A DNA stretch of 64,000 bases from Myxocyprinus asiaticus (GCF_019703515.2 NC_059393.1:9441501-9505500); one strand, 5' to 3'. Shown: positions 22,947-55,310, counted from the stretch's first letter. Notes: generated by a model from the letters alone, not told the origin. A program made the numbers and translations.

Positions 22947-23593
22947 CCTGTGTCTACAGATTATTGCCTGGTCTATTTTTTTTTACACTAGATGCACATC
23001 TTGGACCGCTACTTGAAGAGGCAACCTCTACGCTGGTGCCCCCCTCACACATATCTCCCACTTTGAGGTTACTGAGCACTTGTGAAGAGTAGAGATACTG
23101 TTCACAATGATTTACTACTTGAAAATCACTTACACAGTGTCACTCCCTACATTTCTGTCTCTCTCAATCCCTCTCTCCCAGTCTGCCCTCTCTCAAACTC
23201 TCATTCCCTCCTCTGTTTCTGTAGTTCTTCACCCGCTCTCACCTCTCTTCTCTTCCTGTAGCTCTGCTCTCACTTTGCTGATAGATCTACTGTACAGCCA
23301 CCCCCTCGTCTGCCCATCTCCTCTCTCATTCACTCTCTCGTTGGCCCTCTCTGTATTTGCTTTATCAGTGTAACATTTAACAATCTTCTTCTCCCGGCTT
23401 ACTCTCTGTATCTTTTACACCACTTGATCTCCCTCTGCGTACAAGTCCATCTGTGCTGCTATGACGACTGTCTTACCAATGCAACCTGTCACCCTCTTAC
23501 ACACATCACAACTGTAATGTGACCACCACATGCTACATGGACAGAAAGACTATCCAATACAGATACACACACATGAACATAGAATTAACATTT

Positions 23594-23700
23594 TAAAGGG
23601 ATAGTTCACCCCATTATGAAAATTCTTTCACGTTATTCAAATTTGAACTTCACATCATTCAAAAGAACACAAATGTTGGTCTTTGTAATCTTTTATCAAA
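23594..23700. mobile_element. Angel-like TTAA MITE end
   Basis: TTTAAAGGGATAGTTCACCCC followed by TGAAAATTC, the typical left end of the common cyprinid TTAA MITE. No right end is visible. Confidence 0.6.
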
Positions 23701-24694
23701 AATGTAATAACCTGCTCCGCCTCTAAAACAACTTTCCTTTTTGAGTACTTTTTCATCCCCTTCTCTTCAACCACTTCAGGGTGCATGAACTCTCAAATCA
23801 ACCCCATTCAGCAGAATAAATGGCAAGTGCAAGTAATTCAAGTGTGATCACCACTGTTCACATAAACTCGCTGGCTAAGCCCTCGCATCTTTGTACGCAT
23901 ACATGTATTAAGTATGTTTCTGGCATAACAGCGCCTCCTTTGGCTTGGGAAGATAATGTTCCAGTACATCCTGACTGTTATTTATAACCCCTATAGCCAG
24001 TAAACCTTCAAAGCGTCCACTGTGGAGGGACAAGGGGTTGCATGGAGTTGACATGGTTGGCATGGAGCTGCATGGAGTTGACACAAACATGGTCAATTTC
24101 GAATGGAAATCACTGCCAGTTGGAAATGTGGGTAAAATTTAAAATAACATTTTTGAATCTCTGAAAATGCCAAAATGCTAGGAAAAAGAACAAGCAAACC
24201 ACTGATAAATTTAACAAGTTTTATATTTATATTAAAATAGCATCATAATATTAACAATAATTCTCATTATAACAAATAACAATTAATTACTCTTGGAAGC
24301 AGATGAGTAGCGCATCTACCATTTATAAATAAGTTACGAAAAAGCCACAAAAGCATCATTTACAAACAGTTATTTTATAGCTTTACAATTTTCCAGAAGC
24401 AGTTCAATGACAGACAGATTGAGTTTGGGAATAGCAGGCATTGGTAAAATGACGAAGTACTCCATACCGCTCCCTACAGGATTGAGTATTTCACTGTAAA
24501 CATGACAGCAAAACACAATGTTCTTATTTTTATTCTTATATTGAATTATGTCCTATTTGACTTTGCATTATCATGTTACATTAACTGCATCTAGCAACAT
24601 AACAGTTTAGCGCTTTCCATATTTGATAACCTCCAGTGTACGATATTCCAGTGTTTTCGCACAATTTAAATATTGTTCCTAAAACTTACAAAAA

Positions 24695-24840
24695 TTACTG
24701 TGGCGGTACCATGGTACAGTGATGGTATCAGATGGATTATCAAATACATGTTCATGGTACTCCAAGCTTCAACTCCAATCTATTTAAAAGGTATTACAAA
24801 AGTACCATGTCCAAAAATCCATGATAATACCATGGTACTG
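24695..24840. repeat. Palindrome-rich repeat with CCATGGTAC motifs
   Basis: Several copies of (ACC)ATGGTAC in both orientations, at about 24708, 24755, 24803 and 24830, giving inverted-repeat character. Probably a decayed short DNA element. No coding region. Confidence 0.4.
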
Positions 24841-24859
24841 ATTTGTAAGTGCATATACT

Positions 24860-26054
24860 CCACACTTTTCCAAGCTCCATATCTAGCCAGCTGATATCTT
24901 GATCTCTAATAAACTTGGAGTATTTAAGTATCTTGCAAATGTACAGATTATACCATTTGAGATGAATTAGCAATAGTTATGATTTGTATTTCATACTCTC
25001 TGGAAGTCCTGAGCTTCATCTCTCCAGTTGCTTTGCTCTTTGAGAGTCCAAATTCCAAGTCCTTGCAATTTCTAGGAACGTATTCCAGTTTTAACTTCTA
25101 GTTTGCAACTTCCAGTTGCTATTCCAGTAGTTTCTCCAATAGGTAACAGAGTTCTTTTCCAACCCGACCCATATTGGGTCTACATCATTTATTGTCAGTT
25201 TGGAGGCTACTTTGACGAATCAGGACCAGTTTAGTTCCCAAAATAGCCAGTCATTGATTGGACCCCGGTTCTTGGCAAAACAGTAGTTCAAGTAATTATT
25301 GCACAGAATTTGGCAGTTTGCTGAATGATGTATATTTGGCAGACCATAATTGTGATATGTCTTACCATTTGGAAGGCTTTGTTTATGTCCTAATGGGAAT
25401 AAGTCAGTTCTCACAGGATATCCTGAGTACGGCCAGCTCCCATAGTGCAAAGACCGCAGAACTGGTGGCCTTCAAGGACGGCAATGGCTGATGGGAAACG
25501 TAGTTTATAGGAGCTTATTTGGCAAAGATCAAAGATATTTCCAGTTATTATAAAAAGATATTTCCAGTGTGTCTCTGCTATATCCTGCGTGTCTCTGCCT
25601 TGACTCGCAGCTTTGTGGTTCCTCCTAGAACTTTGGCAGCAGTTCAGAATCTTGGTCTTGTTCATGACATTACCCTATTAGAGAACAGGGAAGCATTCTG
25701 ATTAGATCTTTGATCAGATTTCCTTGTGAAATTGATTTTTTTTTTTTTTTTTTTTTGTGTAAAAGCTGCAGTGTGTATTTTTAATGCCATTAATGGCACC
25801 AAATGGAATTGCATTTGTTTAAGAAGCCCAACCTAGCAATATTGGCTCAACTAATGGCATGAGTTTGAAGCAGAACAACCTGTTTGACCAAACAATAGAG
25901 GATGGAGGGAATGTAAACTTGAATGAAACTTATTTCAAAACAGTCATTATTTTTGCAATTCCGTTTGGTGTCTCTGGTGGTGAAAATATTACATATTGTA
26001 GCTTTAATTCAATGCGTATTACTTTGTTTCTTTAATCATGTTATGATATTGGCA
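24860..26054 (-). other. Region downstream of pdgfb stop; probable 3' UTR and flank
   Basis: Follows the pdgfb stop codon on the minus strand. In mammals the PDGFB 3' UTR lies partly in a separate exon, so the transcript end cannot be placed from sequence alone. A poly(T) tract (25738-25756) and small open frames with no motifs are present. No second gene is seen. Confidence 0.35.
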
Positions 26055-46162
<20,108 letters not shown>

Positions 46163-46700
46163 CGTGCGCACACATCCAATTGTGTCTCTCTGTGTCAAAC
46201 TCACACACACACACACTCTCTCCGCTGCAGGATAGTTTATTCCAGAGGGGCTGAGTCACTTTAAACACGCAGCCAGCTGATCCTGATTGATATTTAGCTA
46301 CGTATCCGAAATATCCAGTGTGGAAAAAAAAACGTTACAGTCACCGATCTGTTAAGAACCGCATTTTAATAATAAACATGATGAAAAGAGACCTCAAATC
46401 CCACTCTTCAGTTTAAAATATCAGCTTTAAATATCCAAAAACAAAGTATGTCCAGTGAATTATCGTGTTAATTTTGAAAAACAACCAAGGCGTAATCATT
46501 CAAGGCTCCTAAGTATGCAACTTTCTTCTAGTAAGCAGCTGTATTGCGCTCGTGCAGCTGTTCGTGCGACCGCATGTGTTTCTCAGGTGGTTTTATGCCC
46601 CACCGCAGCACTCAACCAGCCTGAAACAACAAACCACGCCCCCCATAATCTGATTGGCTCTCCGCCTCTTCAAGGCTGGACTAAAGTTTCCATATAAGGC
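46163..46700 (-). promoter_or_regulatory. pdgfb promoter and 5' leader (parental copy)
   Basis: On the minus strand a CCAAT box (inverted ATTGG 46653-46657), a CCACGCCCCCC G/C box (46634-46644) and a TATA-like GCATAAAACC (about 46589-46598) lie in the expected order and spacing. Transcription would start near 46565, giving a 5' UTR of about 400 nt. A TATA-containing promoter fits what is known of mammalian PDGFB. The start site is inferred. Confidence 0.6.
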
Positions 46701-46769
46701 AAACGATTAGGAATGATTCTGCATGGATGAGGGCTGCAAATACATGACCAGAGATTCTCAAACTGTTAC

Positions 46770-47165
46770 TTGTATTTAGACAAAGAAAGCATCAGTTTTT
46801 CCACAGCCGCCTGATCTATTTTACACGAGGTTATAGTAAATAGCAGTGAACTGTGAAATTACATTCATTGGACAATCAAAACTAGTGATGAGGCACTGGA
46901 ACTGGTGTTAGATGAATGAGTGAATCTCACAAAGTCTGACAAGAACATGACTCCCAGTAATGCTTCACTCCAAATAAATAAATAAATAAATTACTGAAGG
47001 AAAATCACCACGGAAATTACTCAAACGTAATGTATTAGACATATTTATGCAATTTTTAATATCAAAAAAGTATCCAGAATTTTTTATTAAATCAGCATAA
47101 ATTAAAATCAGTACAACAAATACTAATGTAAATACTTAAATATTTTGTCAAATATTTATACTATA
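46770..47165. other. Unassigned upstream flank
   Basis: Flank upstream of pdgfb with an (AAAT)n run at about 46973-46991. Distal promoter or intergenic; no element ends seen. Confidence 0.4.
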
Positions 47166-47169
47166 TATA

Positions 47170-48016
47170 CACCGATCAGCCTCAACATTAAAACCACCTG
47201 CCTAATATTGTGTAGGTCCCCCTCGTGCCATCAAAACAGTGCCAACCCGCATCTCAGAATAATATTCTGAGATTATATTCTTCTCACTACAATTGTACTG
47301 AGCATTATCTGAGTTACTGTAGACATTGTCAGTTCAAACCAGTCTGGCCATTCTCTGTTGATCTCTCTCATCAATAAGGCATTTCCATCCACTGAACTGC
47401 CGCTCACTGGATGTTTTTTTGTTTTTGGCACCATTTGGAGTAAATTCAAGAGACTGTTATGTGTGAAAATCCCAAGAGACCAGCAATTACAGAAATACTC
47501 AAACCAGCCCATCTGGCACCAAAAATCATCCATGTGATTATCAAATCAGCCAAATGTGTGGCAGCAGTGCAGTGCATAAAATCATGCAGATACGGGTCAG
47601 GAGCTTCAGTTAATGTTCACATCAACCATCAGAATGGGGAAAAATGTGATCTCAGTGATTTCGACCGTGGCATGATTGTTGGTGCCAGATGGGCTGGTTT
47701 GAGTATTTCATTAACTGCTGATCTCCTGGGATTTTCACACACAACAGTCTCTAGAATTTACTCTGAATGGTGCCAAAAACAAGTGAGCGGCAGTTCAGTG
47801 TACGGAAATGCCTTGTTTATGAGAGAGGTCAACAGAGAATGGCCAGACTGGTTCGAGCTGGCAAAGTCTACGGTAACTTGGATAACTGTACAATTGTAGT
47901 GAGAAGAATATCATATCAGAATGCTATTCTGAGATGTGGGTTGGCGCTGTTTTGGTGGCATGAGGGGGACCTACACAATATTAGGCAGGTGGTTTTAATG
48001 TTGTGGCTGATCAGTG
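47170..48016. mobile_element. Foldback Tc1-like element with arms of about 350 bp
   Basis: 847 bp flanked by TA (47168-47169, 48017-48018). Left arm 47170-47526 and right arm 47673-48016 are inverted copies of each other along their whole length, with a 146-bp centre. Termini CACCGATCAGCCTCAACATT and CACTGATCAGCCACAACATT. The plus strand of the right arm encodes a Tc1 helix-turn-helix fragment; the left arm encodes the same on the minus strand. No catalytic domain remains, so it is non-autonomous. Confidence 0.9.
47640..47899 (+). pseudogene. Tc1-like transposase DNA-binding fragment
   Basis: Part of a 146-codon frame (47459-47899). LSDFDRGMIVGARWAGLSIS, then LLGFSHTTVSRIYSEW, is the N-terminal helix-turn-helix of a Tc1-like transposase. 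It runs into the terminal inverted repeat without a DDE domain. A frameshifted continuation (ERQFSVRKCL, RMARLVRAGK) is at 47767-47860. Confidence 0.75.
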
Positions 48017-48028
48017 TATATATATATA

Positions 48029-48567
48029 TACTACCGGTCAAAAGTTTTGAAACACTTGACTGAAGTTTTTCTCATGATCTTAAAAATCTTTTGATCTGAA
48101 GGCATATGCTTAAATGTTTGAAATTAGTTTTGTAGACAAAAATATAATTGTGCCACCATATTAATTTATTTCATTATAAAACTAAAATTTAATTAAATAA
48201 AAAGTTTTTGAAATTGATGACTTGGACCAAATAGTAAAGAAATGCAGCCAATAATTGCCCAGCATATCGATGGGAACTCCTTCAATACTGTTTAAAAAGC
48301 ATCCCAGGGTGATACCTCAAGAAGTTGGTTGAGAAAATGTCAAGAGTACATGTCTGCAAATTCTAAGCAAAGGGTGACTACTTTGAAGATGCTAAAATAT
48401 AACACAGTTTTGATTTATTTTGGATTTTGTTTAGTCACAACATAATTCCCATAGTTCCATTTATGTTATTCCATAGTTTTGATTATTTTACTATTATTCT
48501 AATATGTGAAAAAAAAAAAAATATTATAATAAAGAATGAGTAAGTGTTTCAAAACATTTGACTGGTA

Positions 48568-48570
<3 letters not shown>
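48029..48570. mobile_element. Tc1/mariner-type MITE, 542 bp
   Basis: Ends TACTACCGGTCAAAAGTTTT and, in reverse complement, CACTACCAGTCAAATGTTTT, both continuing GAAACACTT. TA on both sides. AT-rich interior without transposase. Starts 12 bp from the neighbouring foldback element and adjoins a TA microsatellite. Confidence 0.85.

Positions 48571-48628
<58 letters not shown>
48571..48628. repeat. (TA)n microsatellite
   Basis: About 29 TA units at the right end of the Tc1-type MITE; TA is that family's target dinucleotide. Confidence 0.92.
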
Positions 48629-48629
<1 letters not shown>

Positions 48630-48631
<2 letters not shown>

Positions 48632-49392
48632 TATATGTATTCAGTTATTAATACTGTATATTTATTATTTATTTAATACATATATAATTACATATTTTAA
48701 AATGTATATGTATTATTATTTAGTATATATTTAAGTATAATTACTCATATATTATAAATATTCAAATGATATATCTTTTTTTGCATTTCAGTAATAAAAA
48801 TTCTTCAAGTCATGATCTAAAATGTCTTAATAGTCCTACAAATAGTCTTCATTTTCTTTATGCAAAACATAATTTCTTAATTTTTTTATTTGATATTGGG
48901 GTGAAATATGAATAGTGCATGTTCTTGGCACGTTTCTTAAAATTCATCCTAACAACAGCCATTTGATGATTTTTGCCACAAATAGATCTTTTTAGTTACA
49001 CACATTGCAGAGAAAACAGAGAAACTGAAAAGTGTAATGCATCAGCAAAGTCGTTTTTGTGATTTCACAAGGTTTTGTGTTGTGAGATTTCCAGTTCAAG
49101 GATGACATCATGAAGTTGAAGTCACCTCCAGAGAGGTTAAATATATTTGCAAAGTTTTAACTTAATGCCAGAGGGGATTTTGGTAGTGTAAACCAATCAC
49201 ACTAATGAACCAGTCACACTTCTCTGTAATTCTAGCTTCAGCAGAGCTGAAAGCGTGCAGTTTTTTTCATGTTAAAATGCATTCTACAGTCTCAGAAATA
49301 ACATTCTTTGTCGAGATGTCCCTACAAGTGAAATCCTTCCTACCCTTTCTCTCTCTGTTACCCTTTTGTCTCACTGTATGTGTCAGGTAGAC
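48630..49392. other. Unassigned intergenic DNA
   Basis: AT-rich. A segment at about 49073-49125 is similar, inverted, to 59768-59832. No exon or complete element could be supported. Confidence 0.4.
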
Positions 49393-49696
49393 TTATGGCA
49401 CTTTTCCACTGCACGTTACAGTTCGACTCGACTGGACTCTGCTCGCTTTACTTTTCTGAGCTTGCTTTTCCACTGCAGTTTAGTGCCGCATCAACGTGGG
49501 TGGGATTATAGGCTACGCTGTTGGTAGGTCCAGTGGTAGCTGTGTGCGGCCAACAGCTGAGACACTTCCCGAAATACTTTTTTGTTTCACGTCGTTTCGT
49601 TCGTCGCTAACGAGAGTAATGTCTGCATCTCGTTTATTGACCACAGCGTGGTTTTGCGCACAGCCATTTCTTTTAACAATTCGAAAGTCGCGTGAA

Positions 49697-50138
49697 CAAA
49701 TCAAAATCACTTTATTGTCACACAGCCATATACACAAGTGCAATGGTGTGTGAAATTCTTGGGTGCAGTTCCGATCAACATAGCAGTCGTGACAGTGATG
49801 AGACATATACCAATTTACAATAACATCAAATTAACACAGCACAATTTAAATGTCTGATATACACATAATTACACACAACAATATACAAATAATAACATAC
49901 AATATACAGAATACAATACGCACTATATAGACACACATTATTCAATAAAAATAAAAAATTAAAATTAAAATATATAACAAAGTATATATAGTAGTATATA
50001 TAGAATGTACAGTATTGTACTGTATTGACATTCAGGCTGTCGGTTGATAGTCAGTTGTTAAGAGAGAATATAATATAATAATAATATAATTTATGACAGT
50101 CTGGTGTGAGATATAAGAGTAAGAGTAATAAAGTGCAC
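49697..50138 (-). mobile_element. L2-type LINE 3' fragment, copy 4
   Basis: Reverse-strand 3' UTR and tail (AAATCAAAATCACTTTATTGTC, then CATATACACAAGTG) identical in layout to the 3' ends at 5880-5940 and 31123-31500. 5'-truncated just before the coding end. Confidence 0.85.
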
Positions 50139-50250
50139 ATACACACATACACACACACCATACACAGACACATACACAGACACAACACACACAGACACAC
50201 ACACACACACATATATATATACACACACACATACACATACACACACATCT
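50138..50250. repeat. (CA)n/(TA)n compound microsatellite
   Basis: CA-rich run with CATA and ATAT interruptions at the truncated 5' edge of the L2 fragment. Frames across it (50032-50558) are artefacts. Confidence 0.85.
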
Positions 50251-51282
50251 GTGATGATACTGCTATCGCTGTTGCTAACATTAAAACTAGCGGGTTGATG
50301 TCCCGTGTCGCAAATCCAGTGATGCTGGAAGTGACGATTCTCTCTGACCAATCAGTGATCTGCAGGGTTTTGACGTCACATTTAGTATCGGCTCAGCTCG
50401 TTTGGAAACTCGACCAAGGTGGTACTAAAAAAGGTACCAGGTACCAGGTACTATCCACAGTGGAAAACCTCCAAAAAGTGAGCAAAGTCGAGACGAGTCG
50501 AGTTGTACCGTGCAGTGGAAAAGCCCCATTAGAGTACTGCGCTTACCATGTCTTCTAATTTCAGAGGGGATTGCACAAATTCACTATGAGGTCAGAGGCC
50601 GCCAGGACTCGGTGGCCCCTTCTGCTGTGACAGGAAATGACACGGGTGCTTGAGTGTCTCTGGGGGGCTATTTAAAAGTTAAAGTGACTGACATAACATA
50701 CATTACTGTGAGTAACAGAAGTGACCGGATCACTTGCACTTCAGATTAGGACATTACAGCAGTTTTTCTGATACACTGTACAATGTTGCCAGGATTTTAG
50801 AAGATTTAACTGTCATTTATTATAATAAAAAGTCCAGAATGATTTCTCTTTCTCCCCACACCACTGCCCAACCTCTAATGATAACCTGTCTATAACAGCC
50901 TAACTTCTCTCCCTTACTGCAGTAGTCATTTTTATACTTACCACAGGCTCTTTTCAGCGAAGTGCGCAGTGACAGTGAAACCAATGTCCATACTGAGGTG
51001 CGCTAAACCTCGACCTCCATAACAGGGTTTTCAAAGCTGCAGGAGCAATTCATGCGCTGTCTGCAGATAAATCGAACATCAAACTGTGTCTTGCCCCACT
51101 ATCAACCCCCTGCCCCGATGTCCCCACCACAAGCAAACCTACAAACTACGTTCCTCAACCTAGTAGTGGTCCTTCAATTAAAGATTTTCATTCGTTATTG
51201 ATTTAAAGTGCAGAACAGTGAGCTTTTCAGCAGGCAAACAAATTTGCAACAATTTCAATGAGTTCGGCTGCCCCAGACTTCA

Positions 51283-52264
51283 GTGCCTTTTCCTGCACAT
51301 GCTCACGCTCACTCCATATGCCCTGTACAAAAATCCTCAAAAAAGAATAAAGACCCAAGAAAGTACCTCTGCACTCCTGTCATTATTTCAGTCTTAGCAA
51401 AAGAACTGACTAAATATCCTTACGCATCTTTCACCCAATTTTTACTGAATGGGCTGAAACATAGTTTCAACCCTGGGTTAGAGAGCCTACTAACCTTAAA
51501 CCTGATCTTTCAAAACTTACAATCAACACTTGCCGAACTCGAGGTAGTCGAAGACCTAATATGCAAAGAAGTCAAATCGGGCTTCATGATAGGCCCCTTC
51601 GAAACCCCCCCTTTTGAGAACTTTTTACCACCAGGAAATTCTCAGGTAAAAAACGCCTCATCATTGATCCTTCCTCCCCCCATGACAGCCCACACCCGAG
51701 CATCAACAGTCTGATATCAATTGATGAATACACTCTCCACAACCACAATGACGATCAAGCCATCCACATGAATAAAATAGTAGGCAGGGGCGTATGGCTT
51801 GCAAAAGTTGACATAACTTCAGCTTTTAAGATCATGCCTACGCACCTCGACTTCTGGCTGTTCACCTTATTTTTGGATGCAAAAGTAGCCCCAACATATT
51901 TGACTTGTTTTCCGAAGCGATCTGCTGGATTCTGTCAAACAATCACTCTGTGCCATGCCTAATCCACCTGCTTGACAATTTCCTCACCATCTCGCCTCGT
52001 AATTCCCCTCTGGCACTCCACTTAAGCTCTGTTCAGAGAGTCTTCTCTGATTTGGGAATTCATATCTCCCAAGAAAGAAACGCTGTTCCATCCATTTCCA
52101 TCGAATTCCAAGGCATTCTTCTGAACTCAGCTAATTTCCAAGCTTCCCTGCCCAAAGAGAAGGTTGATTGGATCATTTCCATCACCTCTAACATCCTATC
52201 CAATCCAGGTTGCACCAAGTACAATCTCCTCTCCCGCCTCGGCCACTTAAATTTCTTCATGTGA
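51283..52264 (+). pseudogene. DIRS-type reverse transcriptase, broken
   Basis: Three frames: 51283-51714 (KELTKYPYASFTQFLLNGL, then KSGFMIGPFETPPF, the conserved start of DIRS RTs), 51768-51962 (GVWLAKVDITSAFKIMP, motif A) and 51905-52264 (SEAICWILSNN, HLLDNFLTI in place of LDDFL, motif C). The change of the second catalytic Asp to Asn and the frameshifts rule out activity. Confidence 0.85.
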
Positions 52265-52429
52265 ATAATCCCCCAAGGCCACCCTTTCATCTCACATCTT
52301 CTCTTATTAGACTTGTCTGTCAACTCACTAAACAACTCCGTTACCCTAGACCAACCATACCGAACAGACTTACAATTATGGTAAACTTTTCTCAGTCACT
52401 GGAATGGTCTCACATTCTTTCATGACGAT

Positions 52430-52555
52430 TGCATTTCCTTCCCCAATGACATGCAACTGTACAAGGATGCAGCCCCATCCGTAGGATTCGGAGGATACTA
52501 CCAGGGCCACTGGTTCGTGTCCACCTGGCCCCCTGTGCCATGGCTCCGGCATTTG
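52430..52555 (+). pseudogene. DIRS RNase H, first half
   Basis: Codes DMQLYKDAAPSVGFGGYYQG, then HWFVSTWPPVPW, the first Asp region of the DIRS RNase H. Interrupted within 15 bp by the Gypsy LTR starting at 52567. The remainder resumes near 57410. Confidence 0.75.
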
Positions 52556-52566
52556 CTGGTTCATTC

Positions 52567-53125
52567 TGTTGTTTGTTTTTCTCTCTCCCTCGTGTTTCAC
52601 AGGTGGAGTCGGTGAGTGTAATCGGCATTTCCATGGGAACGCTGATCGTTCCCGGGGAGGCATCGATTATGGTAATGGATTTCTTACACACTCCACCTGT
52701 CTTCCTCTGATTGCACGCCCTACTTTATCCCTTGTGGGTTCCCTGTATGTTTGCTGGTTTATTGTTTGCTGTACCTTATCTTTGTTCTGTTTAGTTTGAA
52801 GTTCCATTCTGTTGGTTGCTTTGTCTCTAGTGGTGTTTACCCATCAGATCGCCGTTGCCTGGTGATTGCACTCGAAGAGGATTCCTTGGTTTCTGTCCAC
52901 ATGTCGGGAGACTAGTTCTGGGCTCTGCTTCACACCACACCACTCTTCAACGGATTGTTCCAGACCTCCACAGCACACACACTGACAAATACACTATCCT
53001 TGCCCCAGTGGCTTCCTTATTGAACTCGACCGAGCTGGTGCTGTAGCGCTTTTGTGTAGACTGTTTCATTAAAGACTTGTGAGCTTTACCTCTGCGTTTG
53101 GGTCCTGTCTTTCTCCAGTGTGACA
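52567..53125 (+). mobile_element. 5' LTR of the nested Gypsy element
   Basis: 559 bp, TGTTG start and TGACA end. Its first about 500 bp match 55790-56287 closely. A TTGTTTAGTTTGAAG block and CATTAAAGACTTGTG (polyadenylation-like) are inside. The end was set by the TGACA before the gag leader; a few bases of doubt remain. Confidence 0.75.
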
Positions 53126-53142
53126 GAATAAACCAGCCAGCT

Positions 53143-54120
53143 ATGGACCCAGTGGAGGAGACCGCTGTTCGCTCTGCCCTGTCTCAGCAAGGGGCTCTGC
53201 TTGGTTGACATCAAGAGCAGATTTCTGCATCAAACCACGCCATGGAAATGATGGCCTTGCAGCTGGCGGAGCTTACTACGCTGATTCAGCAACTCCGCCT
53301 CTCTCTTGATCCTACTCCGGCACAGGATTTACCTCCTACCTCCTTGACAGTTTCACATGCCTCAACGAACAGATCCGATGTGTGAATCCTTTCCCCAGCT
53401 CTATACTCAGGTAAGGGTCTGTAAGAGCTTTGCTCTCATGCTGCTCACTCTTCTTCTCCATGCAACCCTCTTCCTTTACATCTGACACCATGAAGATTGC
53501 ATGTGTTATCACGCTCCTTTCCGGGAAGGCTGGAGAATGGGGAACGGTGATGTGGGACAACAGTCATGCCTGCTGCTCGTATTATAAGGCATTTTTTTAC
53601 TGAGCTTCACCGGGTTTTCGATCACACCGCTCAGGGTCGGGAGGCAGGGAGAGTGTTGTCTGGACTTTCCCAGGGGAACCAGTCGGTAGTGGACTTTGCA
53701 ATTGAATTTCGTACACTGGCTGCCTCCAGTGACTGGAATGACCACGCTATGTGTGATCGCTTTCTGCGGGGATTATCTGACTCCATCCAGGATAAGATTT
53801 ATTCACTGGATTTTCCCCCTCGATTTAATGACTTAGTGGACTTAGCCATTTGAGTCAATCAGTGCCTGGCTCAATGCCAAGAACTTTGCCGACGCTGCTA
53901 CTCGTCTGCTCGAACCGCTGAGGCTCACTCTCTAGCCACTCCTTCTTCTGCCTCTTCTGATTCTCATCCTTCTCCTGAGCCCATGGAGGTGGGCAGGCTC
54001 CCAGTTTCACATAGCAAAAGGCAACTTCGGCTCCTCAAGGGCTTGTGTTTCACATGCGGCCGGTTTGGCCACCTCTCAGCTGCATGTTTGTTAAAAGACC
54101 CCGCTCGTCCATAGCAAGGG
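53143..54120 (+). pseudogene. Gypsy gag, broken
   Basis: ATG 18 bases after the LTR (MDPVEETAVRSALSQQGALLG), then a stop after about 21 codons. The capsid-like part is readable at 53566-53853 (NQSVVDFAIEFRTLAA), and a CCHC zinc knuckle, CFTCGRFGHLSAAC, at 54044-54087. Structural protein of the particle; several stops and frame changes. Confidence 0.8.
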
Positions 54121-54149
54121 GGTTACTGACAAGCGCAACACCCATAGAC

Positions 54150-54640
54150 AAAGCCCCTGGACTTCGCACTCTCCTTCCGGTTCGCTTGCAGAGTGGTAGT
54201 AGCTGCAACGCTGTCTCAGCTCTGGTGGATTCCAGTGCTGAGGGAAATTTCATCAACACGGACTCAGCCCTAAAATGGTGGCTTCCCAGATTCCGACTGG
54301 ATGAACCTAGCTCTGCACAAACGCTAAGTGGAACGCCCCTCTCTGTCATCGCCCACTCTACCAAGCCTGTTACAATGGTTTCTGGGAATTACACTGAACA
54401 GATGTCATTCCTCATACAATCTCCAGCTACCCCAGTTGTTCTTGGACACCCGTGGTTGGTAACACACAACACTCACATGATTGGGCAACCAAATCTGTTT
54501 TGTCTTGAAGCTCTTTCTGTTCTTCACACTGTCTTAACTCTGCTGTCTGCCCTGTCCAGTCTTTTGTTTCATTGCAGGATGAGCCGGCAGATGTTTCAGG
54601 TGTTCCATTGGAGTATCACAACATAAGGGTGGTATTCAGC
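54150..54640 (+). pseudogene. Gypsy aspartic protease region
   Basis: In the frame 54045-54626: SALVDSSAEGNFINTDSAL. The catalytic D-S/T-G is DSS here, so the active-site Gly is lost. VVLGHPWL, near the end, is the conserved C-terminal protease motif. Confidence 0.75.
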
Positions 54641-54649
54641 CAGTCCCGT

Positions 54650-55310
54650 GTCTCGACCCTTCCTCCTCATCGCCTGTACGACTGTACTATTGGACTGCAT
54701 CCTGGCACCTCTCGGCCTCCGAGAGGGAGGCCATGAACAGGTATATAAATGATTCATTAGCAGCCGGTCTCATCCACTTTTCCTCATCACCCGCAGGGGC
54801 GGGGTTCTTCTTCGTGGAGAAGAAGGATGGCACACTTAGACCCTGCATTGATTATCGAGGGCTGAATGACATCACGGTTAAGAACCATTACCCTCTGCCG
54901 CTGATGTCCTCAGATTTTGAACTCTTGCAGGGGGTGTCTGTCTTTGTGAAGTTGGACTTATAGAACGCTTATCATCTGGTTCGTATAAGGTAGGGGGATG
55001 AGTGGAATTTGGCATTTAACACCCATGGGGGCATTTTGAATATTTGGTCATGCCTTTTGGATTGGTCAACGCCCTCGGCATCTTCCAGGGGCTCGTGAAT
55101 GTTGTGCTTTGAGACATGGTCGATCGTTTTGTTTTTGTTTATCTCGACGATATTCTAATCTTCTCTCAGAATATGTAAGACCATGTGAGGCACATCAGGC
55201 AGGTTCTTCAGCAACTTCTAGAGAATCAGCTGTTTGTCAAGGCGGAGAAGTGTGTTTCTCATGCACAGTCGGTTCCGTTCCTGGGGAATGGAGTGAGCCA
55301 ACCAACAACT
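54650..55310 (+). pseudogene. Gypsy reverse transcriptase, truncated
   Basis: [18 protein letters not shown] (54830-54880) and VKLDL, then a stop (54963). The YLDDILIFSQ active site lies in another frame at about 55139-55168, followed by KAEKCVSHAQSVPFLG. After this the thumb, RNase H and integrase core are absent. Confidence 0.8.

Larger units (their letters stand above)
49396..50528. mobile_element. Harbinger-like non-autonomous element, interrupted by an L2 fragment
   Basis: TTA duplications at 49393-49395 and 50529-50531 flank ends TGGCACTTTTCCACTGCACG and, in reverse complement, TGGGGCTTTTCCACTGCACG (18 of 20). Three-base TTA/TWA duplication is a PIF/Harbinger trait. Subterminal CGACTCGACT motifs occur in both halves. 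An L2 3' end (49697-50138) and a CA-rich microsatellite lie inside. No transposase. Confidence 0.8.

Noticed and set aside
50032..50558. CVCVCV/HTHTHT frames
   Set aside because: Compound CA microsatellite on the edge of an L2 tail.
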